The notes under the pieces are model-generated. The model ran no database searches, had not been told where the DNA came from, and saw only the letters and a program-made list of their open reading frames with translations. Made by a program: the position numbers and the translations under genes. Below are positions 21,770 through 32,779 of a stretch of DNA of 64,000 nt, piece after piece. How positions within the stretch are numbered: position 1 is the stretch's first letter; every line of letters begins with the position of its first letter. The stretch spans positions 2,232,001-2,296,000 of the forward strand of contig NC_084719.1 in the NCBI RefSeq assembly GCF_033807575.1, read 5' to 3'. This DNA comes from Cydia pomonella. Its lineage: Eukaryota > Arthropoda > Insecta > Lepidoptera > Tortricidae.

Positions 21770-22060
21770 AAACATTTATTCACCAAATAGGCCACAGGGG
21801 CACTTTTACATGTCCATTTTTACAAACAATAAAAATTACAAAAAACAATTACAAATATGGAATCGATGAAATAATAAATACTTTATTAGAGATGTATACG
21901 GTCTCTAAATGTCAAATTACACAAAAAAAAACTATGATAAAAAATAAAACCAACAAATACTAAAATTCTTTAGAGATGTATAAGTCTAAAGAGATGAAAT
22001 ATAAAAAAAAAAGATATTAAATTATCCTTAGAGATGTAGAGGGTCTCCAAGGCTTGAATT
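21770..22060 (-). repeat. AT-rich retroposon tail and local repeats
   Basis: 'aaacatttattcaccaaata' and 'aaatactttattagagatgt' look like reverse-complemented retroposon 3' ends. The phrase 'ttagagatgta' then recurs at about 21887, 21970 and 22030. Confidence 0.45.
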
Positions 22061-24748
22061 GAATCTATCAAAATAGCCTGAGAAAACATTAAATTCGAAG
22101 GAACGCGATTTTGTACTCGCATCAGTCCTCTTGATTTATTCGTCTAGGCTTTGTAATAAGTTTTACAAATGGTCAGTTAAGATGTGAACAATGGTAACTC
22201 TCGCCGCTGTCGTTCAATGAAAGGAGATAGACTTAGTCCCCTCCTTCAGACACTCGCTTGTATCACAAGTTACATGCATTTTATGAGCTGGCCCTTGGTC
22301 GAGTGTTCAAGGGATAAACACAGAATAAATTGTGACAGCTACCTTTATCAGGTAAACAGTTGAAATGTTCCACAGATTCAACACTACAATTTTCAGCGTG
22401 ATGAAAGCGCGACTTGTTTCGGTAAGAAAAGTGCGTCGTCTCAATTGCGATCATGGTGCTCGATTTAATAACAAAACGAGATAAGTAGCTGTATTACTGG
22501 TTTTGTAATATTTTTGCAAATGGCAGTTTCAGCCTTTTCATTTGCTGTCACTAAATGCGCTGACGTAAGATTCTCCACCATTTTTGGAGTTTTGTTGCAT
22601 TTCAGTAAGTGCGTGTTCTTATCTAACTCTCACTGAGCGTATGAGCGAGATGGAAGTGCGTTCCCGGGAGCGCTTAAATAAAAAAACAATCGATACGTTC
22701 TGTATGATATTGCCGATTTTTAGAAGCATTTTTCATTTTTTAGCTTCTGTGCATAATTTGTTACAAATTTTTAAAGTGCATTTTAGACCTATGTTCGTGA
22801 TTTTGTTCTATGGAGCGAAAGTCTTAGACAGGATTCGAATTGATACAGTCCTTCGAGAAAGGTCTCAAGATTGCTAATTAAATGTATGGCAACCGTATTG
22901 TGATCCAAAAACAGGCGAGTGCTTTATTCTGTCTTTATCTCGTGATAATGCGACCATGGGCTCAAGAATAACTTCATCCTCAAATGTCTAGGAATCTTTA
23001 TTGGGCGTGTAACCTCAGTGCGGGCTTAGTGAAAACCTAAAACCATAAACTACACAGGCTGTAATTCCTGTAAAAATAATGGCTTAACTAGAGACTGATG
23101 CTAGCAGGGGAAATCGAGACAAGCATGAAACATCAAGGTTAGGCCGAGTTTCGAGAAAGAAATTTGAAATCATAGAATTTTTTTAAACTTACATCATCTT
23201 TGGGATGTTTGGGATGATAAATACCTAGTTCGGATAGATAAAAATATCTAATTTGTCAGATTGTAGAAAAATAATATTACTGACGAGAAATTAGTCCCTC
23301 GTGTTAGATACTAGTGTGCCCCCCTCTAATTATGAACACACACTCGGCAACAGAAGTGTACTAAGCAGAGGTCTTCTACATTTTGAACCACAGACCTCAA
23401 CTACTAGACGAATCACATACAATCGAGCTCACCAAAGATAAGAGCTCTCTACAAAAATTTGGTATGGGATCGCTACAACTTATTTGAGTTGCCTTTTAAC
23501 CACTTCTGGTACTGACTGTTGTAACTGTTAACAGGTGCCCATGATATACTGTGGTGCCATGGTGTCCCCCCAACAGTCGTTTTGTAACGTCTCCGACATC
23601 TCTGCGTCCGCCTCAGGTTACCTGCTCTATCCTTATTCCCCTATTCACTTAGTTTCCAAGTCGACCGCTTGACTCGGTCGGTTCCCTAGCTGACGTGAGA
23701 GTAGAGTTCAGTTGGAAGTATCAACGCGTAGCGTGAAGTGTTACGTGATGTTCCTCGCAACCTACTGCCTAGGAAACTGATTGAGTTAAGCGATAACTCT
23801 AAATACCTATATTAGCTAGAGTAGATGTTCAAACTAAGTACGAGTATGTACCTACAGGATAGAATTTCACAAAACTGCAACCGCTCTTATAGTGTTCAAC
23901 TGAAGTGGTGGAGGTTTAAAATTTTTATGTTTACTAAAGATCTCCAGTGTACGGCACAAGCATTTTTGTACTGAATATGCTCGTAACGCATTTTGGTGGA
24001 ATCCTGCCTTAACAAACATGTTTGTGTACATGTTTACACTTCTATTGAGCGCTATTTTGAAAAATTGTACCTACCTAATATTAGAGATAAAGGTGAAATA
24101 AATGTTGCAAGTTACATTTGAATAGCATTGTTTGTACAATATGGTGGCATGTAGTTTGTAGCCGTACCTATGTTTAGAATTGTTTTCGTAAAAAAGGTTA
24201 AACTGAATGCTCGGATTGGTGCGTGGTGCGGTAAGTTTTTATTTTATTTCGCTACAGTAAATCGGGTTAGTAACTGACAGCTACAGAGGGCGTTACTGAA
24301 GCCACAAAATTATTATATTAAACATAATGAGATTAATGAGGTACCTACTTACATATGCACCAAAAAATATTTTTAAACTCTTCTGAACGTTTTTGCTAAT
24401 TTATCTTAATTGGCGCTTAGTTATGCCGCCCGATTTTATAAACATTGTTTTATTGTCCACGCATTAAAAATGGCTAAACAATGATTCTTTCTAAAAAAAA
24501 CTTTGTACTCACAAAGGCCTCAATCGTTAGCGGTCATACCAAATTCGTAGAAACACAACCCACAGACTAGGCATAGACTTTGTGTTAATGACAGTTGAAA
24601 GCAGTCTATGGATAATCGTACTGTAATTTAAATATATAATACAAGTGGCGCCCTCTGTAGCAAGTTCTGTTTTTAAACCCATTACAATCGCTTTATGAAA
24701 TTGCTATTCTCACGCCCTAGACTCCCGCTAACCTGGTGTTCTGCGTAG
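22061..24748 (+). other. Distal intron of Hrb27C, otherwise unassigned
   Basis: No convincing exon is seen. Under the gene model this is the 3' part of the 12.2-kb intron between 12502 and 24749. Confidence 0.45.
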
Positions 24749-24867
24749 GTGAGGACTACGAGTATACTGGCGGGTCGGGGGACGGCTGCCCGCGCTCGGC
24801 CAAGCGCGGCTACCACGGCGCCGGCTCGGGCTCCGCCGCCGCCTCGTACCATCCCTATCGGCGTTAA
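24749..24867 (+). CDS. Hrb27C: Hrb27C/DAZAP1-type hnRNP, distal terminal exon (HPYRR end)
   Basis: The acceptor is 'tgttctgcgtag'. In the frame that accepts a phase-1 donor the exon reads (G)EDYEYTGGSGDG, CPRSAKRGYHG and GSGSAAASYHPYRR, then TAA at 24865-24867. Vertebrate DAZAP1 ends in the same HPYRR after a Gly-rich segment, so this is most simply the conserved C terminus of the gene. The donor at 12502 fits exactly (CCA G + GT). The distal coding sequence from 4967 is then 762 bases (253 residues plus stop). The Tyr/Gly-rich EDYEYTGG part also recalls the Y/D/G-rich end of Drosophila Hrb27C. A second AG at 24753 would change the frame by five bases. Confidence 0.8.
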
Positions 24868-26565
24868 CGAGTGACCCCCGCATCGAGTGCTGGTATACAA
24901 TCAACTGACAACTGCTTGCGAAACTTCCTTTACCATTCTTACTCTTTAGGTCGAGTTTGCACTAGAGAAGTGCGAGGATGCGTCGCGTGGGATGCGTTTA
25001 GAACCTATAGAATCACTCCATTCTCAGCGCAGCTCTAGTGGTCAATATTCTATTGATTCTTACCAAATATCCCCGCACAGCTTGCACGGCTCTGGTGAGA
25101 ACGCATCCTTGAGCACTTATTACATCTACACGTTGGGCACTTGCGAAAGGGAGCCGGTATCTATGGATGTCCGATGACCGGGCTGAGTTTTCCGTTTCAC
25201 AAAATATCAGAACATCGTTAGCAATGTTTGAAACATTTAAACTTAACTAGAAATGTCGATTGTGGAAGTAATTTATATTTATTTTTAAGTATATTGGTAA
25301 CGGAGTCCTAATATTACCTGGATCGGAAAACTGCTGTTATTGCTAACTATAAGGTGGTAGCACCCGTTGACTCCCCCCCCCCCTCCTTTCGCAAGGGCTC
25401 AGTAATTAGCTTAGACTGGGGTTAAGGTAAGGGCCATGGCCAGACCTCTTTATTTTTCTCGGTTTGTAGTCTGGAGACCCCTACTTAAAACCACTAGTTC
25501 CAAAATTAAGTTCAACAAGACGTTTTTTTTTTTGCATCAATTGATTAAGTATTTTTTTCTGGACAAATTGATATTTACGTCATGTTTAACTGTTATATTG
25601 TCCATAGAAATGTAAACGGTTATTTCAAATCTTCATCTGTATTCATCAGCATGCAGTTTACAGTATCTAATTGTCAGGCAGTTGTCAATTTACTGAACTT
25701 GTAAAATATTATTGTACCTTACTTTCAATGAAGGCAATCATTGTGTTTGTAAATGTTGTTTAAATGGGCTGAAGTATATAAGGAGGTTCAATACAAACTA
25801 AATTATTTTGACGATTCTGTCTGTTGATGAAGATGTACCTAATGTTCCGTGCTGACCCCATATATTTAATGAAATTGTGCATATGTTTAGAACGAAAACG
25901 CAATTGAAGCCTGATCTTATATACTTCTTGTCTCGTACTTTTAAGTTAGTTTAGTTTTTTTTGGACATACATTTGTGTAGCGTGGGTGGGATGACTCGAT
26001 CCAGTGAATGTTTAAACACATACCGAATCTTGTATACTTTAGTATTGTTATATAAAGATATTTCCTGTAAGCAGACACTATTTTTGCGATGTATTTAAAG
26101 CAATAGGGAGTTTGTGGGATCATCACTTGGTGACGTCACGGTTAAATGTTTTGGGCGTTTAATGTTGCCAAGAAATGTTGAATGAATCGGTATTTTTTCT
26201 ATACATATTACTTGTAGATTTAAAAGTAACCATATCCATGGTTTACAAATTATTTGTAATTGTTGCATCTATCTGAAATGCATGTTCTAACGTAAGTAAA
26301 TCGCCTAAGAATCGTGTCCAATGGACTGGCCAAGCTAGGAATGCATTTATTGATAAAAAGACACATCATTAATACCTAATGTTCCAAGTTCCAATGACAT
26401 GAAATATCTATTACTTATTCCGTTTTCCGATGTCATTTGGCGGACGACAAACAAATGGTACCTAAGATCGATAATTGGTGTCAAATCAGATGTGTCCTGT
26501 GACGAAGCACTGGGTTCCCTTGTGTATTTCTTGTATTTACAATAAAAGTAATAAGTAATTATAAG
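24868..26565 (+). other. Hrb27C: Probable 3'UTR of the distal Hrb27C isoform
   Basis: About 1.7 kb of AT-rich sequence free of recognised mobile elements follows the stop. AATAAA at 26541-26546, followed by T-rich sequence, is a plausible polyadenylation signal. A poly-C run lies at 25374-25382. Confidence 0.5.
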
Positions 26566-28217
26566 TTTTATTTAAAATCACTGGCAGTAGACTGGCGGGC
26601 TCGGGCCCGCGCTCCTCGACGACGGGTATAAATAACTAGACGATATTTTTTTATAATAATCCTTTTATTTTTGAATCATTTTAAACTACATTTTATACAA
26701 CGCGCGTAGGTAGGCCTTGTGAATATATTTAAATACTGTACGAATAAATTTTAAAAACATCGGTAAGCATGTAATTAAAATTAATGTTTATATTTATATC
26801 GATGTAATATAAAATAGATTTAATGTACATTATCATAAAGTTCTTAATTAATTTAATAGACTTCGGACACGTGAACAGGCATAGAGATTACTGAGATTTA
26901 TAATATAGAAATTACTAGATATACTTTAATATTATGCACTAATAAAATGAAGAGGATTAACACTTAGCAGCCAGGGTTACGTTACGTTAGATTAGCACTT
27001 CTGGACCACGCCACGGAGTAGGTAGCACTTCTGGACCACGCCACGGAGTAGTTAGCACTTCTGGACCACGCCACGGAGTAGTTAGCCACCTACACTAATT
27101 TTACACTTAATTCTAAGTATTCTATTTTGGCTTAGATTTTTTATAATTATAAAAACATGTTCTTGCAATAGAGTAATAGAATACGAAAATTCTTATGTAT
27201 AATCTGAATAAATTATGTAAAGAGAATTCCCACATTGTTTGTTTACAGTAAACTTACTCTACGGTAATAATAATAATACTTATTAGTACAATAATGGACA
27301 GACAAATTGAATTTGACATGTAGTAGTAAGCTAAGGCATTACATATATTCCGCACACAAAATTGCGCGCTACTTCCTTAATTATAAAAGCGATTTTGGAT
27401 CTGCAAAATATTTATGTATTTAACATAATTTATATAACAATCATTAATTTTCCAAAACGTGAGATTATTTATAAAACGTGCCATCTGTTTATTTTATTAC
27501 TTAATAACTTCTTGACGGTCCGTCTTGACCTCACACAATTTTTTTTTAATTCATTACATTATCAAATGATTAATATTTTTAATATGGTCAAAATACCAGC
27601 CAAAGCAAATTCACCAATCACTTAATCCTTTTCCAGGCATAGTACGATTTATCGACCACATACGCGCCAACAGAATTTCAACCTTAGCCATCCGATTTAA
27701 GGTTCAAATTAGATTGCACTTTCGGAAAATGTGACTTGTCTTCAAATTAAACATCAAAGCTGGAGTTATTGGCATATATTTGAATTTTTTGGGAAAACCT
27801 TGTAGATTGGTGCGGCCTGGAAAAGGTACGTATATCTATCACAATATATATTACGGATTTTGTAAAATGCCAGGATGTCATTCCGTCGCCAGGATCCAGA
27901 GGGCCTACCGCGAAAATGAAAAATAAAAAATCAGCGTCTATATTCGAGCTATAACCAAATTTTGATTTTTGACTTTCTGGGTGATCCTCGATCCTCTGCT
28001 ACACAACAAGATTAAGTGCATGATACGGGTCCTTTTGAATGCAAATGCCCTGTTGAGTCGCATCACACCGTAAGTACTGACCCGTTTAAATACATCCATA
28101 AAATTAGGCCACTATTATATTGGACGCCGCTTCGGAGTAAATATTGTTACGTTTTAGTTAAATACATTTTGTGCAAAAAATTCCCTCAGGTCTCTATCAC
28201 AAAACGGACACGTTAAG
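26566..28217. other. AT-rich spacer; no gene seen
   Basis: Contains the 30-bp triple repeat at 26993 and a partial 'gggcctaccgcgaaaa' element near 27898. It may include the 3'UTR of the minus-strand gene ending at 31178, but nothing proves it. Confidence 0.4.
26993..27086 (+). repeat. 30-bp tandem repeat, three units
   Basis: 'ttagcacttctggaccacgc' plus 'cacggagtag', three units in a row that differ by one or two bases. Confidence 0.9.
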
Positions 28218-28339
28218 TGTCCCCAGCAAGCTCGGTTCTCCATACAAACGTAGTTATGCTCTCATTTTAAAACGACTCGCTAGATAGCTCCGAAACTTGA
28301 TACTTACAATAGGATAAAGTATATCTAAGGCCTTAATTA

Positions 28340-28400
28340 GTTTATGTAGCTTCAGATATATATATATATATAATTAGTTTATGTAGCTTCAGATATATAG
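28340..28400 (+). repeat. Direct repeat around a (TA)n microsatellite
   Basis: 'aattagtttatgtagcttca' occurs at about 28337 and again at about 28373, separated by a short TA run. This is a local duplication of about 36 bp. Confidence 0.8.
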
Positions 28401-28431
28401 TCCTCCATGTCGTATCCGACAACGGCGACCT

Positions 28432-28904
28432 TTACAATTTCCTGTGATGAGCACGTATATGGCTCGCGAAACCGAACTTAGTCTTAAATGCCCGGTCGCA
28501 CTGTGCACAATAAAGCTGCCCTTGGTCGTTATATGTGTATGCGTAGGACGGCTTAGGTCGAGACTTCCGTTGAAGGCGCTTTTGGTTATATGTCCGGTAT
28601 GGAGACCATTTTAATGAAAAGCCAACTAAGATGGAGTGGACACGTCTGTCGCATGGATGACTGTAGACTCCCTAAGTCTGTTTTCTATTCGGAACTGAAG
28701 GATGGGAAGCGTAGCCACGGGGGACAGTTTCTGCGATATAAAGACGTTCTGAAGCGTCATCTCAAAGCTTGCGACATTCCATTAGAGCGTTGGGAGGAGC
28801 TTGCGGTTCAGAGATCAGAATGGCGCAATATGGTAAGAGAAGGTGTAGCTACTTTCGAAGAAGCTCGACTTGAACACCTGGCCCAAAAGCTTCAGATACC
28901 CTAG
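28432..28904 (-). pseudogene. LINE reverse-transcriptase 3' end with 5' inversion
   Basis: The plus strand 28590-28904 encodes the end of a LINE reverse transcriptase of the type annotated as craniofacial-development-protein-like in moths: LRWSGHVCRMDD, LPKSVFYSEL and LERWEELAVQRSEWR, then HLAQKLQ. The minus strand 28583-28432 encodes the part that should follow: QKRLQRKSRPKPSYAY, then YCAQCDRAFKTKFGFASHIR with the final HH, a C2H2 zinc finger, then a stop. Read on the minus strand, the inverted reverse-transcriptase piece comes before the sense zinc-finger end, which is the twin-priming inversion pattern. It is non-functional. Confidence 0.8.
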
Positions 28905-28974
28905 TTAAAAAAAGACAGCGAATTTAAGTTTTTCACACAAAACTTGTTTTTACTTTATTTCGTTTCTTTTTTTT

Positions 28975-29200
28975 GTTATACTCGTCGGTGGCAAACAAGC
29001 ATACGGCCGGTCTGGTGGTAACCGGTCACCTTAGCCTGTGGACGTCTGCAACTCCAGAGGAGTTACATGCGTGTTGCCGACCCTAACACTACACCCTCGT
29101 TGAGCTCTGGCAACCTTACTCACCAGCAGGAACACAACACAATGAGTAGGGTCTAATGTTATTTGGCTGCGGTTTTCTGTAAGGTGGAGGTTCTTTCATA
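28975..29200 (-). mobile_element. Retroposon 3' end
   Basis: Reverse complement of the element at 62810-63085: shared 'caaacaagcatacggcc', 'gcaactccagaggagttac' and 'gttgccgaccct' and the 'gaacacaacacaatgagtag' part. On the minus strand it ends in an A-rich tail (T-run at 28970 on the plus strand). Confidence 0.75.
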
Positions 29201-29395
29201 AGGTGGAGCAATATAAACTAATTTCAATATGTATGTGCAAAGTTTCATTACAATGTAACACGTAGTTTTAAAATGAGAAGGAAAGTCCGTTTGTATGGGA
29301 AGGAGAAATTCGGCCGAGCTTGCTGGGGACTCTTAATTGCTGGCAACAATATACAACAGCAATTCTTAGAAATATCACTCGCCGTCGTCGGGTAA

Positions 29396-29467
29396 GTCTC
29401 GGTAGCTCAGTTGGCAGAGCGATGGGGTAGTGATCCGGGCTCGCGAGTTCGAGTCTCGCCTGAGGCA
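29396..29467 (+). tRNA. tRNA-like sequence (AGT anticodon position), probable SINE head or pseudogene
   Basis: It folds as a cloverleaf: acceptor GTCTCGG with CTGAGGC (two G-T pairs), D arm GCTC/GAGC, T arm GCGAG/CTCGC with TTCGAGT loop, discriminator A, then CTTTT as a possible Pol III stop. The anticodon stem is weak (ATGGG with TCCGG), and the loop GTAGTGA puts AGT in the anticodon position (threonine). The weak stem and the repeat-rich setting favour a tRNA pseudogene or SINE head over a working tRNA-Thr gene. Confidence 0.5.
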
Positions 29468-29611
29468 CTTTTCCTTCTAAGCATTATGATATCGTTTGCA
29501 CACGTTTCTGCTTAAAATAACATTAATTTAATATACAACAGTGATGAGGAAGGCTAGGTTATATGCAGATCAGATTTTGACAGCTTAACTAGATGGCGCT
29601 GTACGGCGCCA

Positions 29612-29665
29612 TGTTTTAGAATAGAATAGAATAGAAAAACGTTTATTGCAAAACCATCTACAAAT
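29612..29665 (-). repeat. Microsatellite-tailed retroposon end
   Basis: (tagaa)n is followed by 'aaaacgtttattgcaaaacc', the reverse complement of a retroposon 3' end of the 'tgcaataaa' type with a simple-repeat tail. Confidence 0.6.
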
Positions 29666-30629
29666 AGCACCACATTAGAAAACAAAAAAAGTAAGAAAGA
29701 AGATCTAATACACTAAACAGTTATAACTACTTGTAACTTATACTAACATGCAATAGTTACAGTGATGATGCTGTAATAGAGGCTACAATTGGACACCACT
29801 CAGCATATGATCTAACATATATATGCTACAGCGCTGGTCTTCCGTGGAGCCCAGGGCAAGAAGATAGCTCGGAACAGTAAAGGCAGTGTCAGACAGTGAT
29901 TTAGCAAGTATTAATATTTAACACAAGTTAGAAACTAATGCACGGAAAAATTTCAAAGTGGAAGTGAGTGGGTTGGGAATATCTAAAAATATATAAAAAT
30001 ATAAACAGGTAAAGTCAATATTAATATATAGGTAGTAGAGCATATATACATAAAAAGGCAACTCGTTAAAAATAGATAAATAATTCAATTTATAACATAA
30101 AATAATCATAATCTAACTAAGGTGCATGGAACGCGAAGAACACGGCAGTTGGAAGCTGAAAAGATATTGTATAAATTTAAGTTTAAAAGTGAGTAATGTT
30201 TTTGATAGTCAAACGTTAATTAGCAAATAAAAAACTATGATTATGATATATCAAACTAAAATCGAATGCTATTCAATTCACTCTAGCAGTCTAGATTATA
30301 TGTTGGATCCGTATTATCCGGATATCCGAATCCGTAAAATTTTAATATCCGAAATATCCGGATCTGAAAAATTGGCGGATATTGCAAACCAGAAGTTAAA
30401 CGTTTAAAATAACAATTACACTGGGCTATCAAAATCGCTGCCAGCTTATCTTGGTCTGACTCTACAATTTGCTCTTCATACTCTTGGCGTAGAGACGAGA
30501 CTACATACCAAGTTGGTTGTTGACGTTGTTGTATTGTTTTCTTGGTTGTTGTATTGCGTTTTGTGAACACGCTTAGAGGTATAAAGCAAAACGAGATGAT
30601 TAAATGAAAGCAAACTTTTGAGAGAAGAG
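29666..30629. other. Unassigned DNA with (ATCCG)-like run
   Basis: Near 30308-30370 the phrase 'tatccggatatccgaat' is repeated. One end of the 17804-type MITE lies at 30422-30464. No gene is seen. Confidence 0.4.
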
Positions 30630-31177
30630 GGACGGCACGGGTCCGGCGTCAGCTACGTGGAGTCTCATGGGTGACTGCAGCATTTGATACGTTCGTACAT
30701 AGTTCGTACGTTCACAGTCAAAATGCTGTCAATTATGTCATCTGCGCCACAGGACGGACGGCACGGGTCCGGCGACGGTGACGTGGAGTCGCGTGTGACG
30801 GCGGCAGTTGATACGTTCGCAGTCAAATAATGTCATCCGCGCCACAGGACGGACGGCACGGGTCCGGCGACGGTGACGTGGAGTCGCGTGTGACGGCGGC
30901 AGTTGATACGTTCGCAGTCAAATAATGTCATCCGCGCCACAGGACGGACGGCACGGGTCCGGCGACGGTGACGTGGAGTCGCGTGTGACGGCGGCAGTTG
31001 ATACGTTCGCAGTCAAATAATGTCATCCGCGCCACAGGACGGACGGCACGGGTCCGGCGACGGTGACGTGGAGTCGCGTGTGACGGCGGCAGTTGATACG
31101 TTCGCAGTCAAATAATGTCATCCGCGCCACAGGACGGACGGCACGGGGCCGGCGACAGTGACGGGATGAGGGAAGTC
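30630..31177 (-). repeat. 95-bp tandem array derived from the terminal exon
   Basis: Four near-identical 95-bp units ('tgtcatccgcgccacaggac' at 30831, 30926, 31021 and 31116) follow a diverged outer unit (30630-30760). On the minus strand each unit begins with a copy of the end of the adjacent coding exon: CERINCRRH in the unit against CECINCRRR in the exon, followed by the same flanking DNA. So the end of the exon plus its 3' flank was amplified. The units lie behind the stop codon and are presumably 3'UTR or flank. Confidence 0.85.
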
Positions 31178-31284
31178 TCACGGGCGACGGCGGCAGTTGA
31201 TGCACTCGCACGGCGCCGGCGCGGCCTCGTCCGGCAGGTGCGCGTGCGACGCCCGGTAGCACAGCTCGCGGTAGCGCGCGCAAC
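31178..31284 (-). CDS. Unrecognised minus-strand gene, terminal exon (exon D)
   Basis: On the minus strand an acceptor 'atattgtggcag' leads into a GC-rich exon that starts in phase 1, as the exon C donor requires. It reads (G)CARYRELCYRASHAHLPDE and then PCECINCRRRP, ending in TGA at 31180-31178. The Cys spacing at the end (C-x-C-x2-C) could suggest metal binding, but I do not recognise a family. GC content and an intact acceptor in AT-rich surroundings support a real exon. Its 3' end has been amplified into the 95-bp array next to it. Confidence 0.65.
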
Positions 31285-31502
31285 CTGCCACAATATAACC
31301 TTGTTAGGGCAACATAATAAAATTATAAGTAAGTAGTAGAGATAGGTGATTTTTTTGGCTCGAACTTAATTTGTAAAACAAGGCTATTGTGTGTGAAAGG
31401 AAATAAACCTCAGGGTTTACCTCAAAATGAAATGGTGAATTTTACCTCAGGGTAAAACCCATTCATAAGGTGGTTTTAACTTCTAGTCAAAGTCATACCT
31501 AG

Positions 31503-31651
31503 TTAAAGCCTGACCAGTAATACATGATCACGCGCCATATTGCGGAACTTCATTGGAACTAAATTTTTCATACTAAACTGAACTGTCACCCTATACATGA
31601 GAATAACAGCGCCCTCTTGACAATGATCATATATTTCTGGTCGAGCTTTAA
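31503..31651. mobile_element. MITE with 'ttaaagcctgaccagtaat' ends
   Basis: Left 'ttaaagcctgaccagtaata' and right 'tttctggtcgagctttaa' are inverted copies, with 'catgatca'/'tgatcata' just inside. It lies in the intron between exons C and D of the minus-strand gene. Confidence 0.75.
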
Positions 31652-32427
31652 TAGCTGTTTCGAGGAAAACTTAGGTTGTGTTGATAATATTGTACCTAAT
31701 GGTCAGGGTTCGGGAACTGTATATTTACCAAAGAAACTTGACAAAGTTGATAGTAACATATTATTATAAACCAATTAACAAGCAGATACGTCTGCAAGCG
31801 GTACTCCAAATCTATATAATTATATTAATGAATATAAATGTAGTTTACAAAAAATAATTATGAGTAGAATTAAAAATTAGGTACTTAAAAAAGGCCAGCG
31901 GAAACCTACAAGCAAATTAAAATCAAGGTGGGCCAAAGGGAAAAAAAACCTTAAAAATAAAGCGTAGATTAAAGTTAGGTACCCTAAGAGGTCTCTCACA
32001 TTGTCCGATCCGATATCCGATAAAAGTAAAATGTGTTTTTCTGTATTTATTTATTAAAACAAGAAATCTTTATTGATAAAAGAAAAACATAATGCAAAAA
32101 AGGCGGATTTGATGCCATAGGGCCCTAGCAGCTGTTTTTCTCATAGGCACCATCCGATATCGGAGAGGCACTGCCGATAATTTCAGCCATGTTGGACCCC
32201 GTCAGCTGTCGGACCGACATTATGAGATGGGACAGTGGGAAAACTCTCTAACAGGAAAAATATACCTAAAAAAATAAAACAAACAAATAAGAAAATAATA
32301 AAACATATTTTGTTGCTTGTTGTTGTTTTATGTAATGCGTCATTTAATTGCATGAATTGCGTCTGACATTGCAGTTACATACGCCTCATACGTATCTCTC
32401 CTCGTTTATTGTTTATGTCGGGTCGGT
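31652..32427. other. Unassigned AT-rich intron DNA
   Basis: No gene or named repeat is seen. Confidence 0.45.
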
Positions 32428-32540
32428 CCTGGGGGCCTACCGCGAAAACCGAAATTCGCAAATTAGAGTGACAGAGAAAAATGCCCGCAATTGACGAACT
32501 TCGATTCTCGCGGTTATAGTCCTGTTTTCTACCGCTACCC
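32428..32540. mobile_element. MITE-like repeat ('gggggcctaccgcgaaaacc')
   Basis: The end 'gggggcctaccgcgaaaacc' is partly mirrored by 'gattctcgcggttatagtc'. A partial relative is at about 27898. Confidence 0.5.
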
Positions 32541-32640
32541 TCAACTTCATAGTAAAACTTCGTCTTAGGAGCGTATCATAGTGACTATGGGCTTCTTATA
32601 AATAGTTATAGATGGCGTTAGCATGCCATTGTGTACGTTC

Positions 32641-32779
32641 TGGGGGCCTAGTCAAGACAAGCGTTTGCAGAAAACGTAACGAAACGCTATTGTCTCTATC
32701 ACTTTTTTATTAGTGCGATAGAGACAGGGTTTAGTTTTGTTTCGCTGCGAACGATTGCTATCTTGTCTTAGGCCCCCTG
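32641..32779. mobile_element. Hairpin MITE ('gggggcctagtcaagacaag')
   Basis: The end 'gggggcctagtcaagacaag' is inverted on the right as 'cttgtcttaggccccc', and the core pairs 'ttgtctctatcac' with 'gtgcgatagagaca'. Confidence 0.8.

Larger units (their letters stand above)
28219..29331. mobile_element. Inverted element ends flanking retroposon insertions
   Basis: The left end 'tccccagcaagctcgg' with 'ccatacaaacg' and 'ctcattttaaaac' (28219-28275) is mirrored at the right end by 'gttttaaaatgag', 'cgtttgtatgg' and 'ccgagcttgctgggga' (29265-29331). Between them lie a LINE remnant and a retroposon 3' end. Either one TIR element was invaded or two opposite copies flank the insertions. Confidence 0.55.

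Noticed and set aside
24749..24867. Terminal exon as a Sam68/KHDRBS C terminus
   Set aside because: The HPY-R ending also resembles KHDRBS tails, but the exact HPYRR end and the phase match with the Hrb27C exon make DAZAP1/Hrb27C the better reading.
29268..29468. Minus-strand frame containing RLELASPDHYPIALPTELPR
   Set aside because: It is the reverse translation of the tRNA-like sequence, an often mis-annotated artefact.
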